The position numbers and the translations under genes were made by a program. From Heterocephalus glaber (lineage: Eukaryota > Chordata > Mammalia > Rodentia > Bathyergidae), in NCBI RefSeq assembly GCF_000247695.1, contig NW_004624752.1, positions 568,250 to 632,249 of the forward strand: a stretch of DNA of 64,000 nt, in the 5' to 3' direction. Every line of letters starts with the position of its first letter. The stretch's first letter is position 1. This document shows, piece by piece, positions 1 through 11,010 of this stretch. A model generated the notes under the pieces. The model searched no databases. It was not told the origin of the DNA and was given only the letters and a program-made list of their open reading frames with translations.

Positions 1-107
1 ATCCACACCGGGCAACGCATCCCGAAGCTCCGTCCAGCAGTAGCCACGGGCATACAGTGCCTGGTCGCGGGTGAAGTTGTGCGGGGTGTAACAGTAAATA
101 GGTTCCT
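1..107 (-). CDS. PANX2: PANX2 exon 2, 5' part (pannexin 2)
   Basis: Start of the large second coding exon of pannexin 2, a large-pore channel protein with four membrane spans that acts in intracellular and plasma membranes and is abundant in brain. Read on the minus strand, an AG acceptor (109-108) is followed by codons giving EEPIYCYTPHNFTRDQALYA and then ARGYCWTELRDALPGVD. This is the first extracellular loop, including two of the loop cysteines (in IYCY and GYCW) that pannexins use for disulphides. The first codon is split: G from exon 1 plus AG here gives Glu. The rest of the exon (membrane spans 2-4 and the long C-terminal tail) lies to the left of the window. The identification rests on my memory of the family sequence, with near-complete identity over 36 residues. 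Confidence 0.95.
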
Positions 108-394
108 CTGGGGGCGAGAGGAGACACAGGCCACGGCATGAGGTGGGACTGACTTGCGAGACCAGGGCTTGGGGTGGTGGCACCGGTGGGGTCTGTCACT
201 ACCTTGCCTGAATGCCTCTCCTGCGCGGCCCCCTCCCACTCAGCTGCCTGCTCTGTGCAGGGCCTGCGCCCCCCAGAGCCAACTCCTGGGCCAACTTCCC
301 CTCTCCACATCCCACCGTGATGGTGTGATCACCCTCAGTGTCCCTCTTGAGCAGTCCTGCCTGTTCCAGTACCCAAATGCCATAAAGACTCTGC

Positions 395-505
395 ACAAGG
401 GGAAACTGAATCCCAGAGAAGGACAAGACAGATCATATCCCTTTTTCCATTCCCTCAACTGGACTCAAACCAGGTCTTGGCCACTCCTGTGTTCTGGCTG
501 TCGGG
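395..505 (+). repeat. Possible MIR SINE fragment
   Basis: The order of short blocks resembles the core and 3' half of an ancient MIR element: 'ggggaaactgaatcccagag' followed by 'ggactcaaaccaggtcttgg'. The element is too diverged to be sure by eye. Confidence 0.4.
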
Positions 506-586
506 CACCTATCACTGGGTAGGGCTGGTGGCAAGGATGCACCTACCTGGTACAGCAGTCCAAGTGTCAAGAGAAGCCTGCCTGTG

Positions 587-769
587 AGCCAGGTGTGGTG
601 GTGCATGCCTGTAACCCCAGCACTCTGAGAGGCTGAGACAGGAGGATTCCAAGTTCAAGCTCAGCCGGGGCAACTTAGCAAGACCCTGCCTCAAAACAAA
701 AACGGGCTGGGGAAGTAGCTCAGTGGTAAAGTGGCCCTGGGTTTGACCTCTGGTATCTCAAAAAAAAAA
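587..769 (+). repeat. B1/ID dimer SINE
   Basis: A B1-type left part ('ggtggtgcatgcctgtaacc', then a GAGGCTGAGACAGGAGGAT-like block) is joined to an ID-type right part ('gaagtagctcagtggtaaag') with a short A tail. Flanking near-identical sequences, agaagcctgcctgtga on the left and agaaagcctgtctgtga on the right, are target-site duplications. B1 derives from 7SL RNA and ID from tRNA. Dimers of this layout are known from non-murid rodents. Confidence 0.85.
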
Positions 770-2777
770 AAGAAAGCCTGTCTGTGACAGATGAGAGGTA
801 TCCCCTCCCCCAAGACACCCACCCCGGACAGGCAGCCTGGGAACACAGGTCCGTGGTGGCAGAGTCGGGAAGGCTTACCAGCTGGACATGGCCTCTGCCC
901 CAAAAGTGAGCAGAAGGGCCTCCTCAATCGCAGATACAGCCACCACTCAGGTCTGGGCTGTTCGAGGCCATGCTGGGCTGGGCACAGGAAGTAAGGGCCT
1001 CCCTGTCTGCACTTGGCCTTGTGAGCTGGGTAGCTGGCAGGGAAGAGCACGATTCACTGCTGCTGCTGCACAGGGGCCAGGGCTGTGACAGTGGCCAGCC
1101 ACGCATCTGAGCAGAGACTCCACGGCCCCTAAGTGCTTCCAGGCCTAGCCCCAGCATCCTGGGACCCCAGCTCCTTACTGGGCACAGCACAGGGCTATGG
1201 ACTGCACTTGGCCCACCCCAGTACCTCTGACAGTCTAGACAGCTCCACACACTGAGGGCACAAGGGCTCAGGAGACCTCAGAGATCACCAGGATGGGACC
1301 CGGCCAGGTAGACTTCACTGCACCGTACCTGGGAATCATGGGGGGCTCCAGAGGAGGTGTGGATTGGTGAAAGGAGCTGCAAATGGGCCAGGGGCTGGAG
1401 AGAGGCTGGGAGTGTCAGGGAGAGCTGGTTCCTAAGGCCTGAGGTCCTTGAGGGCCTCAGGATGAGCTGGGCTCAGAAAGGGCCAAAGCTCCCGGGTGAA
1501 AGGCAGCACGTAGCCACTTGCTTTTGTCCCGACAGCCAGCCCTGAGAGCCATGGGTGCGGACGCTCTTCTCCGTGTTTGTCTCCACTGCCTCTCAGGCCT
1601 CAACCTAGCTGCCGCTGATCGGTATGGACAGGCCCCAAGAGGGACCCCCAGCCAGGCTCCCATGAGTCCTTGGCTCTGGGGTGGGGCTTGCCTGTTGCCC
1701 CAGGCTGGACAGGAGTGGCCCCACATGCTGAAGTGTGCTGCCTCTGTGGTGTGATGTGAGTCACCTGCCACCACCTCCCTGTCTCCCATGTGCCACCCTG
1801 ACCCTTGGTTTCCTCATCTGCTGATAGCATTCTGCAGGGCCGCTGTATGGAGAGGCCTGGCCCCAAGGGCCCTGTGAGCATGTCCAGCAGGGTGGCCCTT
1901 CTTCTGCACATGGTACTCCCAATGGCATGGCAGGGACCGAAGGACACGGTGACATGCAAGTGACCAGGCTGCCGGCCTGTGGTTCTGGGTCTGATACTGG
2001 TGGGATAGCAGGGATGTGGGGACTGGAGGCCTGGACACCACAGCTGCAAGGGTCCCCTGTCTGGGCCAGTTCAGGTGTCTGACAGAGACAAAGACAGAGA
2101 CTGGCTGGTCCTGTACCCAGTCTTTCCCTGGGGACATTGGTGTGTGGACCCTAGCACTGGGCCTCCCAGCCCATAGCAAGGCACAGGCTCAACAGCGCCA
2201 CAACCAGAGCAAGGTACCTGACAGCCTTGGGGAGGAAAGAGTCTGACCACTGCTGACACTTGCCTGTTTGGAACGCTGTCCAGCCCTGGACAGCGTCTTT
2301 TCCGGCCCTCCCAATAACTCCAGGCACAGCTTCACTTCCTGCAGCCACCTGGCCTCCACCCTCCCCAAGGGTATCCCGGCCCAGCATGGTTCCTTCAGCT
2401 GGGTGGGGCTCACCTGTCACCCCAGAGTTGGCTCATGGCCACTGCTGCCCTCTCACCCTAAGGGAACCCAGATCCCACAGCCCACCAGGCTGGGCTAGAT
2501 GCTGTGGTCAGCCAAGTAACTGCCCTCAGGGGTCCACGTCCTGCTCTCGGAACCCCAGACTATGTCTCTTATGTGATAAAGCTGGGATGAGGTTCAGGAC
2601 CTTTCAGGGGATAATCCTGGATTATTGGGGGACAGCGTGATCACCAGAGCTCAGTCCCTAGCTGCTGGCTTGAAGATGGAGTGGCCTCCAGGGCCTCTGG
2701 AAGATCATCCCTGCTGACTCCTTGACATTAGACCTATCACTCATTTTTCAGATTTTTGACTTGCAGAATTGTAAGAC

Positions 2778-2912
2778 AACATGCACTGTGATTGTGCATG
2801 CGTGTGCGCGTGCACGTGTGCACACAGGCACGCTATGTTGGGGATTGAACCCAGGGCCTGGAACACACTAATTAAGGGCCCCAGCTCTACCCTGAGCTAT
2901 ACCCCAGCCATG
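2778..2912 (-). repeat. ID-type SINE with CA/TG-rich tail
   Basis: On the minus strand this reads as 'ggggtatagctcagggtaga' followed by a B-box-like 'gggttcaatccccaac'. The tail has become a TG/CA-rich stretch at 2790-2830. It is a diverged copy of the ID half only. Confidence 0.65.
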
Positions 2913-4118
2913 CGTGTTGTTTTGAGCCACCTAGTTTGTATCCAGAGATGCAGGACCCTGATGCTAGTGAGCTGCCTGCTTCCTGTGGAGGGGACCCTCC
3001 TCCCAGTACCCCCCAGAGGATAGGGGGACCCTGTCGGGTGGGACCCCCACTGGAAAAGGGTTGACCCTTTGGGGTCACAGAAGAGAGTAGATCCGTGCCT
3101 CAAAGGTCCACACAGGAGACCCAGGGGGCATTAGCTGCTGGGTACAGAGCCCATGGCCCACACAGTATGATGGGTGCCTTTCCTCTCCATGTTGGGGTTG
3201 GGGTGCACGCTGGATGGGAGCCCATGCCAGTGGGTGAAGGGCTCACTCAGACAACATCCAGAAACACCCGAGCACTGAAGACCCAAGTATGTGGCCACGT
3301 TAGGCCCAGTTACGGGCCTCCCCATCAGGGCCCCATGATGCCAAGGAATCCACTGAACCTTGGCCTCTCCACCTGACCCCAAGCCCCATGCTGATCATGG
3401 CCAGGGTTGGACAGGCAGAGGCTTGTTTCATGGCTGCCTAACCCCAAGACTAGTTGGCCTCAGGTCAGCAGTGCGGCAGTCTTTCCAGGCCACCCCTCTA
3501 CCTCCACCTCTGCAGGGCTGGGATCAGCGTACCCCAAGGGAGGGCTCATCCTAAGACTGCAGAACTCACCACACAGGGAACCCCTAGAAGAGCATCCAGG
3601 CCCTGGGTTCTGGGTGATCTCAGGCTGAAGCTGATGAAGGCTGACCACAGTCTTCAGGGTCTGCTTCTCACCACAATCCCCTAGGATAATACATGTGCTC
3701 CCTCTGTGCAAGCCAGGATACATGGTGTGCAAATCAGGCCACAGATGGAGGACACAGGCCCAGCACCCTGCACCTGCTCACTGGACTCATAAACTGTCTA
3801 CCTTGGCCAGAAGGGAGTTGGCCTGGAGCAAGGGGTGTGGGTGTGTATCCCAGCAGCCTGCCTGATGCTCTGGCTCAGGCACTGGTAGACATCTACACAT
3901 GGCCCACTCCTTGGGGAAGTCACCTATTAAAATGGGGGGCACAGGTCCCCAGGTATGTTTTTGTTAAGAGCAGAGGAGTGGAGGCCGCTCCTGGAAGGCC
4001 ACAGCTTCTGACCTTGCCCCTTCTGCACCCCCACCCATCCTAGGGGTCCCAAAGGGTTGGCAAGGCCCCCAGAGGTCCACCATGTACAGCTCCCACTTGT
4101 AAGATACACATGACTTAA

Positions 4119-4522
4119 ATATGAAGTATCCCCCGGAGTCCTGTGCTGAGGGCTTGATTCCCAATGTTCAGAGGTGGGCCCTACAGAGGTGACCGATCAC
4201 GAGCACGCTGACCTCATCAACGATTCATCCACTGATGAGTTCACAGCTGCCTGGTTGTTGGGAGAAAGGGCCCAGGTAAAAGCAGGTCACTGGGCCTTAA
4301 GAGGGCCTCTGCTGTCCCAGTCCTGGCCGCCATGCAGTGAGCAGCTCTCCTCTGCCATGTCTTCTGCCACGATGCCCCTGCCACATTACAGGTCAAAACC
4401 AACAGAACCAGCAACCACGGATTGAAACTTCTGAAACCATGAGCCAAAATGTATCTTTGCTCTTTTAGGTTGTATCATATAACCATAGGTCACAGCTATG
4501 AAAAGTTGGCTGACACAGCACC
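4119..4522 (+). repeat. MaLR-like solo LTR (diverged)
   Basis: The 3' half reads like the end of mammalian MaLR LTRs: a 'gccatgtcttctgccacgat'-like block, 'ttgaaacttctgaaaccatg' (the usual 'gaactgtgag' position) and 'gtatcatataaccataggtc'. No internal retroviral sequence or gag/pol reading frame accompanies it. Boundaries are approximate. Confidence 0.55.
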
Positions 4523-5216
4523 CTTTTCCCACACTTCAATTTTCCTTGTGTCTGGGGGCTTCCTCAGCTCCAGGAGTCAGCAAGTGTCTGGGGGCCCTGC
4601 ATGCTTCCAGGTTTTGTGACACATGAGAGCTCTGAAGAGCTCCAGGAAGCCATTGCCCTGTCCTGGACCCTGACTGAAGCCAGTGGAACCAGCCACTGCT
4701 TCAGAAGATTGGGGGTGGGGGCAAAGGGAATGTAGCTGCTCACAGCCTGAGACATCTCCTTAGTCTCTCTGCTTTGCAAACAGGCCTGAGGCCAGCCACA
4801 TCCTGTGGCTCTCAGCTTTGCCTTGCTCAGGCTGGGTGGACCCCAGGACCCTCCTGTGGGAGCTGGCTTTTTGGAAACAGTGCTGCACAAGTCATGGAGT
4901 TGGGATGAGGTCACAAGGGAGCAGGATGGGCCCTGACATGACTGTGTCCCCAACAGCAGCACTTGGGCTCTCAAAGAGACACATGGAGGGTGCCTGGCTG
5001 AGGCAGGTGCAGAGCAAGGGGGATGCAGTGACAGCTGCAGGAACACCAGGGATTGCTGCCAGCCACCGGAAGTTTGAGAGGCAGGAAGAGTTCTCCCCAA
5101 GGTGCCTCAGAGGGACCCAGCCCTGCCTACGCCTGGATGTTTGGCTTCAGGCTTTCAGAGCTGTGAGAGAGAAATTTGGGTTGTTAAAAGCCACCCAGCT
5201 GGCAGTAGTTATCACA

Positions 5217-5428
5217 GTGTGATCCAAGGCCCCGCACTGTGCACACCTAAGTGTGATTTGGATGCACACACCTGAGCACACAGAGGTCTCATGGTGCCTA
5301 TGCGTGCACATCTGGCTGTGACCCAAGGCCCCATGATGCCTGTGCACACGTGGTGTGACCCAAGCTGCCCTGTGTCTGTGCATAGCTAGGTGTGACCTAG
5401 GGCCTGCAGTGCACATGTGTGCACACTC
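5217..5428 (+). repeat. Degenerate minisatellite, about 35-40 bp unit
   Basis: Five or six imperfect units each begin with a TGTGACCYAAGGCC-like block and end in a GTGCACAC-like block, with starts near 5217, 5250, 5316, 5351 and 5389. The tract lies within PANX2 intron 1. Confidence 0.65.
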
Positions 5429-6597
5429 TTGGGTTCAAGTGTGCAGAGCCTCCTGTCCCACCTATAGGAGTGTCTGATCCTGAGTCAGAGGCCCTGGACA
5501 CTAGCGTCCAAGACAAGAGACCAGCAGAGCCTGTGCCCTTGGGGTGAGAGTAGGAAGCCTGGAACACCCTCAAATCTGGTATTTCTAGGTCATGGGTCTC
5601 CTAAAAGGTGAGGCATCTGTAGAGGTTTGTGAAGAACCAGTCGCCATGGCAAAGTTTGCCCTTTGCTCAGGGGCTGCAGAGGACAGAGCAGCACATGCAG
5701 CTCTAGGGGTGTACAGGAAACCCACAGTACCTTTGTTGCCACAACTGGCACCTCTGGACCATAAGCATAGCCCATAGCTACCCAGGCCCCAGTCCTCCTC
5801 AGCCCAATCCCCCCATTCCCACGGGGAATGCGTTTCCTGTCCCCAACTGACAGCCTCCACCTCCCCACCCCACACTTGAGCGGCAGGGGTGCCCCTCCCC
5901 CAACAGACTGGCTCACTGCTCTCTGTCCAGGTCACTTCTAGTTAGGACCCCTTTCCCACACCTGTGTGCACCTGAGGGTGACTTGAGCCCCCCGACCACA
6001 CCCATAAGACCAGGCCCAGCTGTGGACTCAACACCTGAGTATCTGGTCCTGTCAACTCTGGCCCGGTCAAGGGCCTCTTCCACTTGCAGAGCGGTCTGCT
6101 TAGGCCACCACTGCCTGCTGCTGCCCCCAGCCAGCCTTTCCAGCCTCTAGTGCTGCCCTGGCCTCCACCCGCAGGACCTGGTCTCCACAAGCCTGGACCT
6201 GTCCACAAACCCTGCCCACAGCTTGGGGCCTCCACTACCCCGTGGCAGGGGCTCAACATCCTTTCCTGGTCCTCACCTGACCACTCCTCCAGCCCCTCAG
6301 ACCCTGCTGTGACATAATACAGCGCAGACCCGGGCCATTTACTTCTGAGACCAGCAGGGAAGGACAGGCCCAACCCCCGGGCTCAAGGCTGAGAAACGGG
6401 AGGTAAAACAACAATAAAACGGAGGAAGGCTCTCAGGCAGCCCTAGCGACACCCCTACACCAGGATGGGGAGGCGGGGTCGCCGAACCCCGCCAGGCCGG
6501 GCAGGCGCGCGTAGGGCGGACGCGGCGCGGGGAGCGCGGGGAGCGCCGGTTGCCAGACACCTGCGGGCGCGTCGGCCGCCCGCGCCTCCCTCCTCAC

Positions 6598-6823
6598 CTG
6601 CGAAGTTCTTCGTGAAGACCAAGGTGACCAGCAGGATAGGTACAAGCACGGTGCCGATGGTGACCACGCGGTCGAACGGCAGCTCCAGCTTGAGCTGCAG
6701 CAGCAGTGCGGCCAGCGCGCCTGCCTTGTCGTCCTGTGCGCCAGGCAGGATCAGCTCCCGCAGCTTCTCGCCCGCCAGGAGCGCGGTCGCCATGTCCGCC
6801 GACTGCTCCAGGAGGTGGTGCNN
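6598..6823 (-). CDS. PANX2: PANX2 exon 1 coding part (pannexin 2 N-terminus)
   Basis: Encodes the cytoplasmic N-terminus and first membrane span of pannexin 2. On the minus strand the visible codons give HHLLEQSADMATALLAGEKL, then further conserved residues ending in the hydrophobic span (VTIGTVLVPILLVTLVF) and TKNFA. The exon ends with donor CAG|GTGAGG, and the final G joins exon 2 to make Glu, so the phases agree. In other mammals the protein starts Met-His-His; here the base at 6821 is the G of that ATG while its A and T fall in the run of N (6822-6823). The next in-frame Met (MATALL) is not the usual start. Confidence 0.95.
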
Positions 6824-6974
6824 NNNNNNNNNNNNNNNNNNNNNNNNNNNNNNNNNNNNNNNNNNNNNNNNNNNNNNNNNNNNNNNNNNNNNNNNNNNNN
6901 NNNNNNNNNNNNNNNNNNNNNNNNNNNNNNNNNNNNNNNNNNNNNNNNNNNNNNNNNNNNNNNNNNNNNNNNNN
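6822..6974. other. Assembly gap (153 N)
   Basis: A run of 153 N inside a GC-rich CpG island, probably a region that was hard to sequence. It removes the first two bases of the PANX2 start codon and the adjoining 5' UTR. Long open frames reported across it are artefacts of translating N as X. Confidence 0.99.
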
Positions 6975-8436
6975 AGCCGGCACCCTGCGTCCCTCCCGGG
7001 GGCGGCGGCGGCTTCTGCCTGGGCCGAGAGGCCCGCTCCCGCCCGGGAGGGGCTGTTTACCTGCGGCAACTCTGCGGCGTGGCTCCGCCCCTCCCTAACC
7101 CCCCACCCCCACCCCCGCCACGTAGTGCGGCGCGGGTGATGACTTTGCAAAAATTGTTTAAAATGAATGAGAGGAGTTAGCGACCGGCACCTCCGCCTGA
7201 GCACTGGCCAAGCCCGGGCCACCGTGCCCTGGGCGCGGGCGGGGGCGCGCGGGCGGATGCGAGGAGCGCGCTGGGTCCCGGTCGTGCCCGCCGCGGGTCT
7301 ACGTCCTGCCCTCCGCGATGCAGACCCCTCGGCTCTCCCCGGGTGTTGCGGACACAGGCAGGGAGGCCGAGGCCCCCTTCTCCAGCGGGCCCCAAGGCAC
7401 GGAGACGCCGGAGGGCGCCCCGTCGGCGACCCCTGCCCTCCCCCGAGTCCCTCCACTGCGGCCATCGGCGCGACTCGCGGCCGCCTCTAATGCCACCCCG
7501 TGAGGTCCACCTGCTCCCAGCCTGCACCTCCTTCCCACCTCTCGTCTGCTCTTGCCAACCTCCTCGCGTCTGCGCCAGCGTGAGGCTCCCTGCCACCTCC
7601 GTGGCCCTCCTGGCCACCCACGTCTGGGTCTGGCCTCTGGCAACAGTGCAGGTGCTCTGCCCTGGCCCTGGCCATCCGCAGGACCCTCTGGCTCCATCGC
7701 TTCACCTTGCCGTTGTTTTTTGGAAGCAGCGTGCTTGGGGTTTTAAATTCCTGCAGTAATTCACCCACTAGGTATGACGTAAACCCCCGCCCGCAGCAGG
7801 GGGCCCGGCTTGTGTCGTCAGGCTGCTTTTCCAGATGTTTACCCTTCTGCGCTTCTACACCTGCGCGTTTTCCACAATTCCCACTCAGCTGCATTCGGTT
7901 TGTCGCCTCAGGCACCATGCCCACAAGCTCCCAGCCACCTCACCTCGTCACCTCACGCCCCAACACTGTTACCTTTGAGGTCTCCCAAAGACTCCACCGC
8001 GGGCTTGTAGGTGTGTCCTTGACACTTCCCAGAACCAATGGCTGAGGCAGCTATCACACCCCGCAGACCGCTGTTCCTTGTTAGCCACACTACTCATCTT
8101 TTGAAACCATCTTTTAAAAGATTTGATTTTGGGCTTTTTGATGACATAGAGCCATTTCAGTATCCCCGGAGTGTGAGACAGTGTTTCTATTCTGAGGTGG
8201 GTTAAAGTAATTTGGAGACTTCAGGAGACGATCATCAGAAGATTGCAACCCAATAAACTTGTTAGCTGGAAGAATGTTTGTAGGTAGGAAGCCAGTTTCA
8301 GTTTCATAGTGGGTTTTCTTACCCAGGCAAGCCCATGTCCCAGGTGGGATGGTGTCCCTGATCTGCCTGTGGCCTCGAACCTCATCAGTGTCCCCACAGC
8401 AGGTATTCATGATCTTTATTTTCTGTACTCATTTTA

Positions 8437-8600
8437 GAATGACTTAGGCCAGGTTTCTGAAAAATAAATCTAGCTGGAATACTGATTGCCTTGAATGTAT
8501 AGATTAGTTTGAGGAAAACTGAAATCTGTACTGTGATATCATCCATGAACATAGTACATTTCTCCACTTATCAGATCTTTGTATCTCAGAATTATAATAA
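8437..8600 (-). repeat. L1 fragment, antisense
   Basis: The stretch 'ttgaatgtatagattagttt' followed by 'catccatgaacatagtacat' and 'tctccacttatcagatcttt' matches the order of a familiar antisense segment near the 3' end of old mammalian L1 elements. It is diverged and has no usable reading frame. Confidence 0.55.
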
Positions 8601-9247
8601 TCTCTCCATAAAGATTTTATTGCACTAGTTGGATTATTTCCTACACACACCATAGTTCTCCATAAAAGGCATCCTATTTACTGTTATGCATTTTAGTTGG
8701 TTATTCTGGCACCAAGGGACACTGATCTCTAGAGGTGCCAAATTGGCATGCCAGGTTGCGGAGTTGTTGCTCTTGTTTTGTGTGGTGCTCTGTTCCTGGA
8801 GCAGCACATGGAACACTACAGTGCTCAGCGACTCTCAGTGGATGGGCTCCTGCACCTCACAGGCCCCCGGGCAGTTACTGTCTTGCCAAAGGAAGCAGCA
8901 AGAGCTCAAGAGGAGCAGCACTCGGCCAAGCTGACACCTGGCCCCAGGCCCTCACCAGCCCATCGCAGCAGCACCTCAATGCTATCCTCATTTTCAGAGA
9001 GGAAGCTGAATGGAGGTGGGTGAGGACCAGAGGGCAGTCCTACACGGTACCCTGGCAGGACCAAGGAAGCCTAGCCTCTCTGTTCTCCGAGGAGAGTGCA
9101 TGGAGTATAGAGTGGTGTCTGTGCCTGGGACCTTCACCTGGCACAGACCAGACTGGAGAGTGCTCTTCCCAAATCCTGTCCTAGAAGGAATGCACCGGGA
9201 GAGCAGCTCATTCTTTCTCTTGGGGATGCATTAACGCGTACTTTTTT

Positions 9248-9317
9248 TTTGGTACTGGGTATTGAAGTCGGGACCTTGCGCTTTCGAGGCAGAACCACTG
9301 AGCTAAATCCCCAGTCC
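9248..9317 (-). repeat. ID-like SINE, subtype A
   Basis: T-run then ggtactgggtattgaa (B-box complement) and ctgagctaaatccccag (A-box complement). Flanks 'ttaacgcgtactttt' and 'ttaacgtgtactttt' are target duplications differing at one base. Confidence 0.85.
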
Positions 9318-9582
9318 GTTAACGTGTACTTTTAACCAGCAGGATCCTGACTGGCTGAATATCACCATAGCAAAACTTCTATCCCCATCTTACACAGGTG
9401 AATGAATGTCTTCTCAGCTCTCACATTCATGAAGGTGAAAACAGTGTAATGACAAGCCTGCGTCATTCCAGCCCTAAAGAGCGTCTTCCCATGAAGACAC
9501 GGACTTTCTGCAAAGAAGCCTCATACAGACCATTAAGTGATACACTTCTTATTCAGTTTCACCCTGATGATGAAAATCGGCG

Positions 9583-9807
9583 ATGTATGCGTGTCTTTTT
9601 GATTGACCCCCACCCAGTACTGAGGATTGAACACAGGGCCTTTGCACTGAACCACATTCCCAGCACTTGTGATCCTCCTGCCTCAGTCTCCCAGAGTGCT
9701 GGGAGTTTTCTGTTTGGTTTTTGGTACTGGGGATCAAACTCAGGACCCTGCATTTGCAAGGCAGGCGGCAGAACCACTGACCCAAACCCCTAGCCAAAGT
9801 GCTGGGA
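9583..9807 (-). repeat. B1/ID dimer SINE split by a later SINE
   Basis: ID half 'cagtactgaggattgaacac' followed by a B1 half 'cctcagtctcccagagtgct' in antisense. The B1 half is interrupted at about 9704 by an ID-like SINE and resumes with 'aaagtgctgggatttgattg', so 'agtgctggga' occurs on both sides. Confidence 0.75.
9708..9795 (-). repeat. ID-like SINE, subtype A, nested in a B1/ID dimer
   Basis: Antisense copy with 'ggtactggggatcaaactca' and 'gcaaggcaggcggcagaacc'. It sits inside an older dimer SINE and is flanked by the 10-base duplication agtgctggga. Confidence 0.85.
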
Positions 9808-10114
9808 TTTGATTGGGTACTTATAGAAACTGTAAGAATGAAAATCCAGACAAAATTCTTACTATGTTCAGCCTCAGATTGCACAAATTAAAACACGTTC
9901 TCAGCTTATGTGCATATTCTGTCGTAGAGAAGCAGAAGAGATGACCTGTGCTGGTCAGGACAGGCTGGCTCATGGCACATAACACAGCCCACTTCATAAT
10001 GACCTGAACAGCACAGAGCGGTTCTACTCTCCAGTCGGTGACAGAGCCCCCGGGGACAAAGGAACCACCACCTACCACCCCAACACGCCACGAGTGGTGA
10101 GCAGCACCCTACTC

Positions 10115-10194
10115 TTTCTTTTGGTACTGGGGATCGAACTCAGGACCTTGTGCTTGCCAGCCAGGCGTGGTGCCACTGAGCTGAATCTCTGGCC
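10115..10194 (-). repeat. ID-like SINE, subtype A
   Basis: 'ggtactggggatcgaactca' and 'cactgagctgaatctctggc' in antisense. Imperfect duplications 'agcaccctactcttt' and 'agcactcagctctt' flank it. Confidence 0.8.
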
Positions 10195-10922
10195 CAGCAC
10201 TCAGCTCTTGAGGCCTCTGCATCAGGCCTACCCCCTTGTCACACGCTTCCCTTGGCCAGAGCTTGTCCCATCTTCACACACCTGTGGCTATGGGGTGTGT
10301 GCAGTGCCCACAACTTCCACCATGTTCTGCACTAGGACATGAGTCCACGGGGGAATGAAACAGAAACATAAGCTCAAGGCAAACGAGGAGTTACAGTCTC
10401 TAGCTATGGAGGACAGACTGTTGGTGCCCTTCAGTGTATAGCAGTAGCATCAAATGTTATGGCATTTTCATCTCACTGGAGACGGTGATGAGCTGCCGTG
10501 TAACTGCTTTGCCTTAAAATGGCAATGCAATGTGCTGGGAATGACATCTTCAGCAGCTTAAAACAATCATGAAGAAAACTTTTAGTTAATTTAAAAACAA
10601 GTGAGGAGACACAAATTTCCAGCTTCCTCTAGGGGATCTCCAAGCACAAATGTTGAATGCCTCCATGCCACAGGTGCTTGCAGGAAGGCTGACCTCTGCT
10701 TCTTGCGTGGCTGTGCTGGCCTGGGTCCCTGTCTGCTGTGTTTCCCATGGTCTCTCTCACTCCCTCCCATTCCTGCCCAGGGCTCTGCCTGCTCTATCCA
10801 GTCCTGGACACACAGAAGCTCTGAGTCCCCATCGCCCCAGCCCTGGGTGTCCCTGGCTGGGATGCTCATACACCCGGACAATGGTGTAGCCTGTCTGTGC
10901 CTGCAGGGCCCTGCTGCTCTCT

Positions 10923-11010
10923 TTTTTTTTTTTTTTGGTACCGGGGATCAAACTCAGGTCCTTGCGCTTGTGCAGCAGGTGGCCACACCACTGAGCTAAA
11001 TCCCCGGCCC
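10923..11010 (-). repeat. ID-like SINE, subtype B
   Basis: Long T run, 'ggtaccggggatcaaactca' and the subtype-B block 'gcgcttgtgcagcaggtggc'. It is flanked by 'tgctgctctctt' and 'tgctgctctcactctt'. Confidence 0.85.

Larger units (their letters stand above)
108..6597 (-). other. PANX2: PANX2 intron 1
   Basis: Intron between PANX2 exons 1 and 2, about 6.5 kb, with donor GTGAGG (minus strand, 6597-6592) and acceptor CAG (110-108). It holds a MIR-like fragment, a B1/ID dimer SINE, an ID element, one MaLR-like LTR and a minisatellite, annotated separately. The stretches about 780-2770, 2915-4115, 4525-5215 and 5430-6430 are GC-rich ordinary sequence. I found no exon, RNA gene or recognisable repeat there, and the open frames they contain look like chance frames in GC-rich DNA. 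Confidence 0.85.
6440..7620. promoter_or_regulatory. PANX2: CpG island at the PANX2 promoter/first exon
   Basis: The region is very rich in G+C and in undepleted CpG, in sharp contrast with the flanking DNA, and it contains PANX2 coding exon 1. A CpG-island promoter fits a broadly expressed vertebrate gene. The transcription start cannot be placed because 153 bases (6822-6974) are unknown, and no convincing TATA box is visible. Transcription is expected to run leftwards. Confidence 0.8.

Noticed and set aside
4564..5100. 178-codon minus-strand open frame in PANX2 intron 1
   Set aside because: No recognisable domain, GC-rich low-complexity composition and no splice or promoter context. It is probably a chance frame.
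6455..7465. Long open frames (up to 336 codons) over the CpG island and the N run, on both strands
   Set aside because: They exist because N is translated as X and GC-rich DNA has few stops. Only the PANX2 N-terminal exon within them matches a known protein.
8114..8410. 98-codon minus-strand frame in the intergenic spacer
   Set aside because: It does not resemble a known family, has no conserved motif, and lies next to an L1 remnant.
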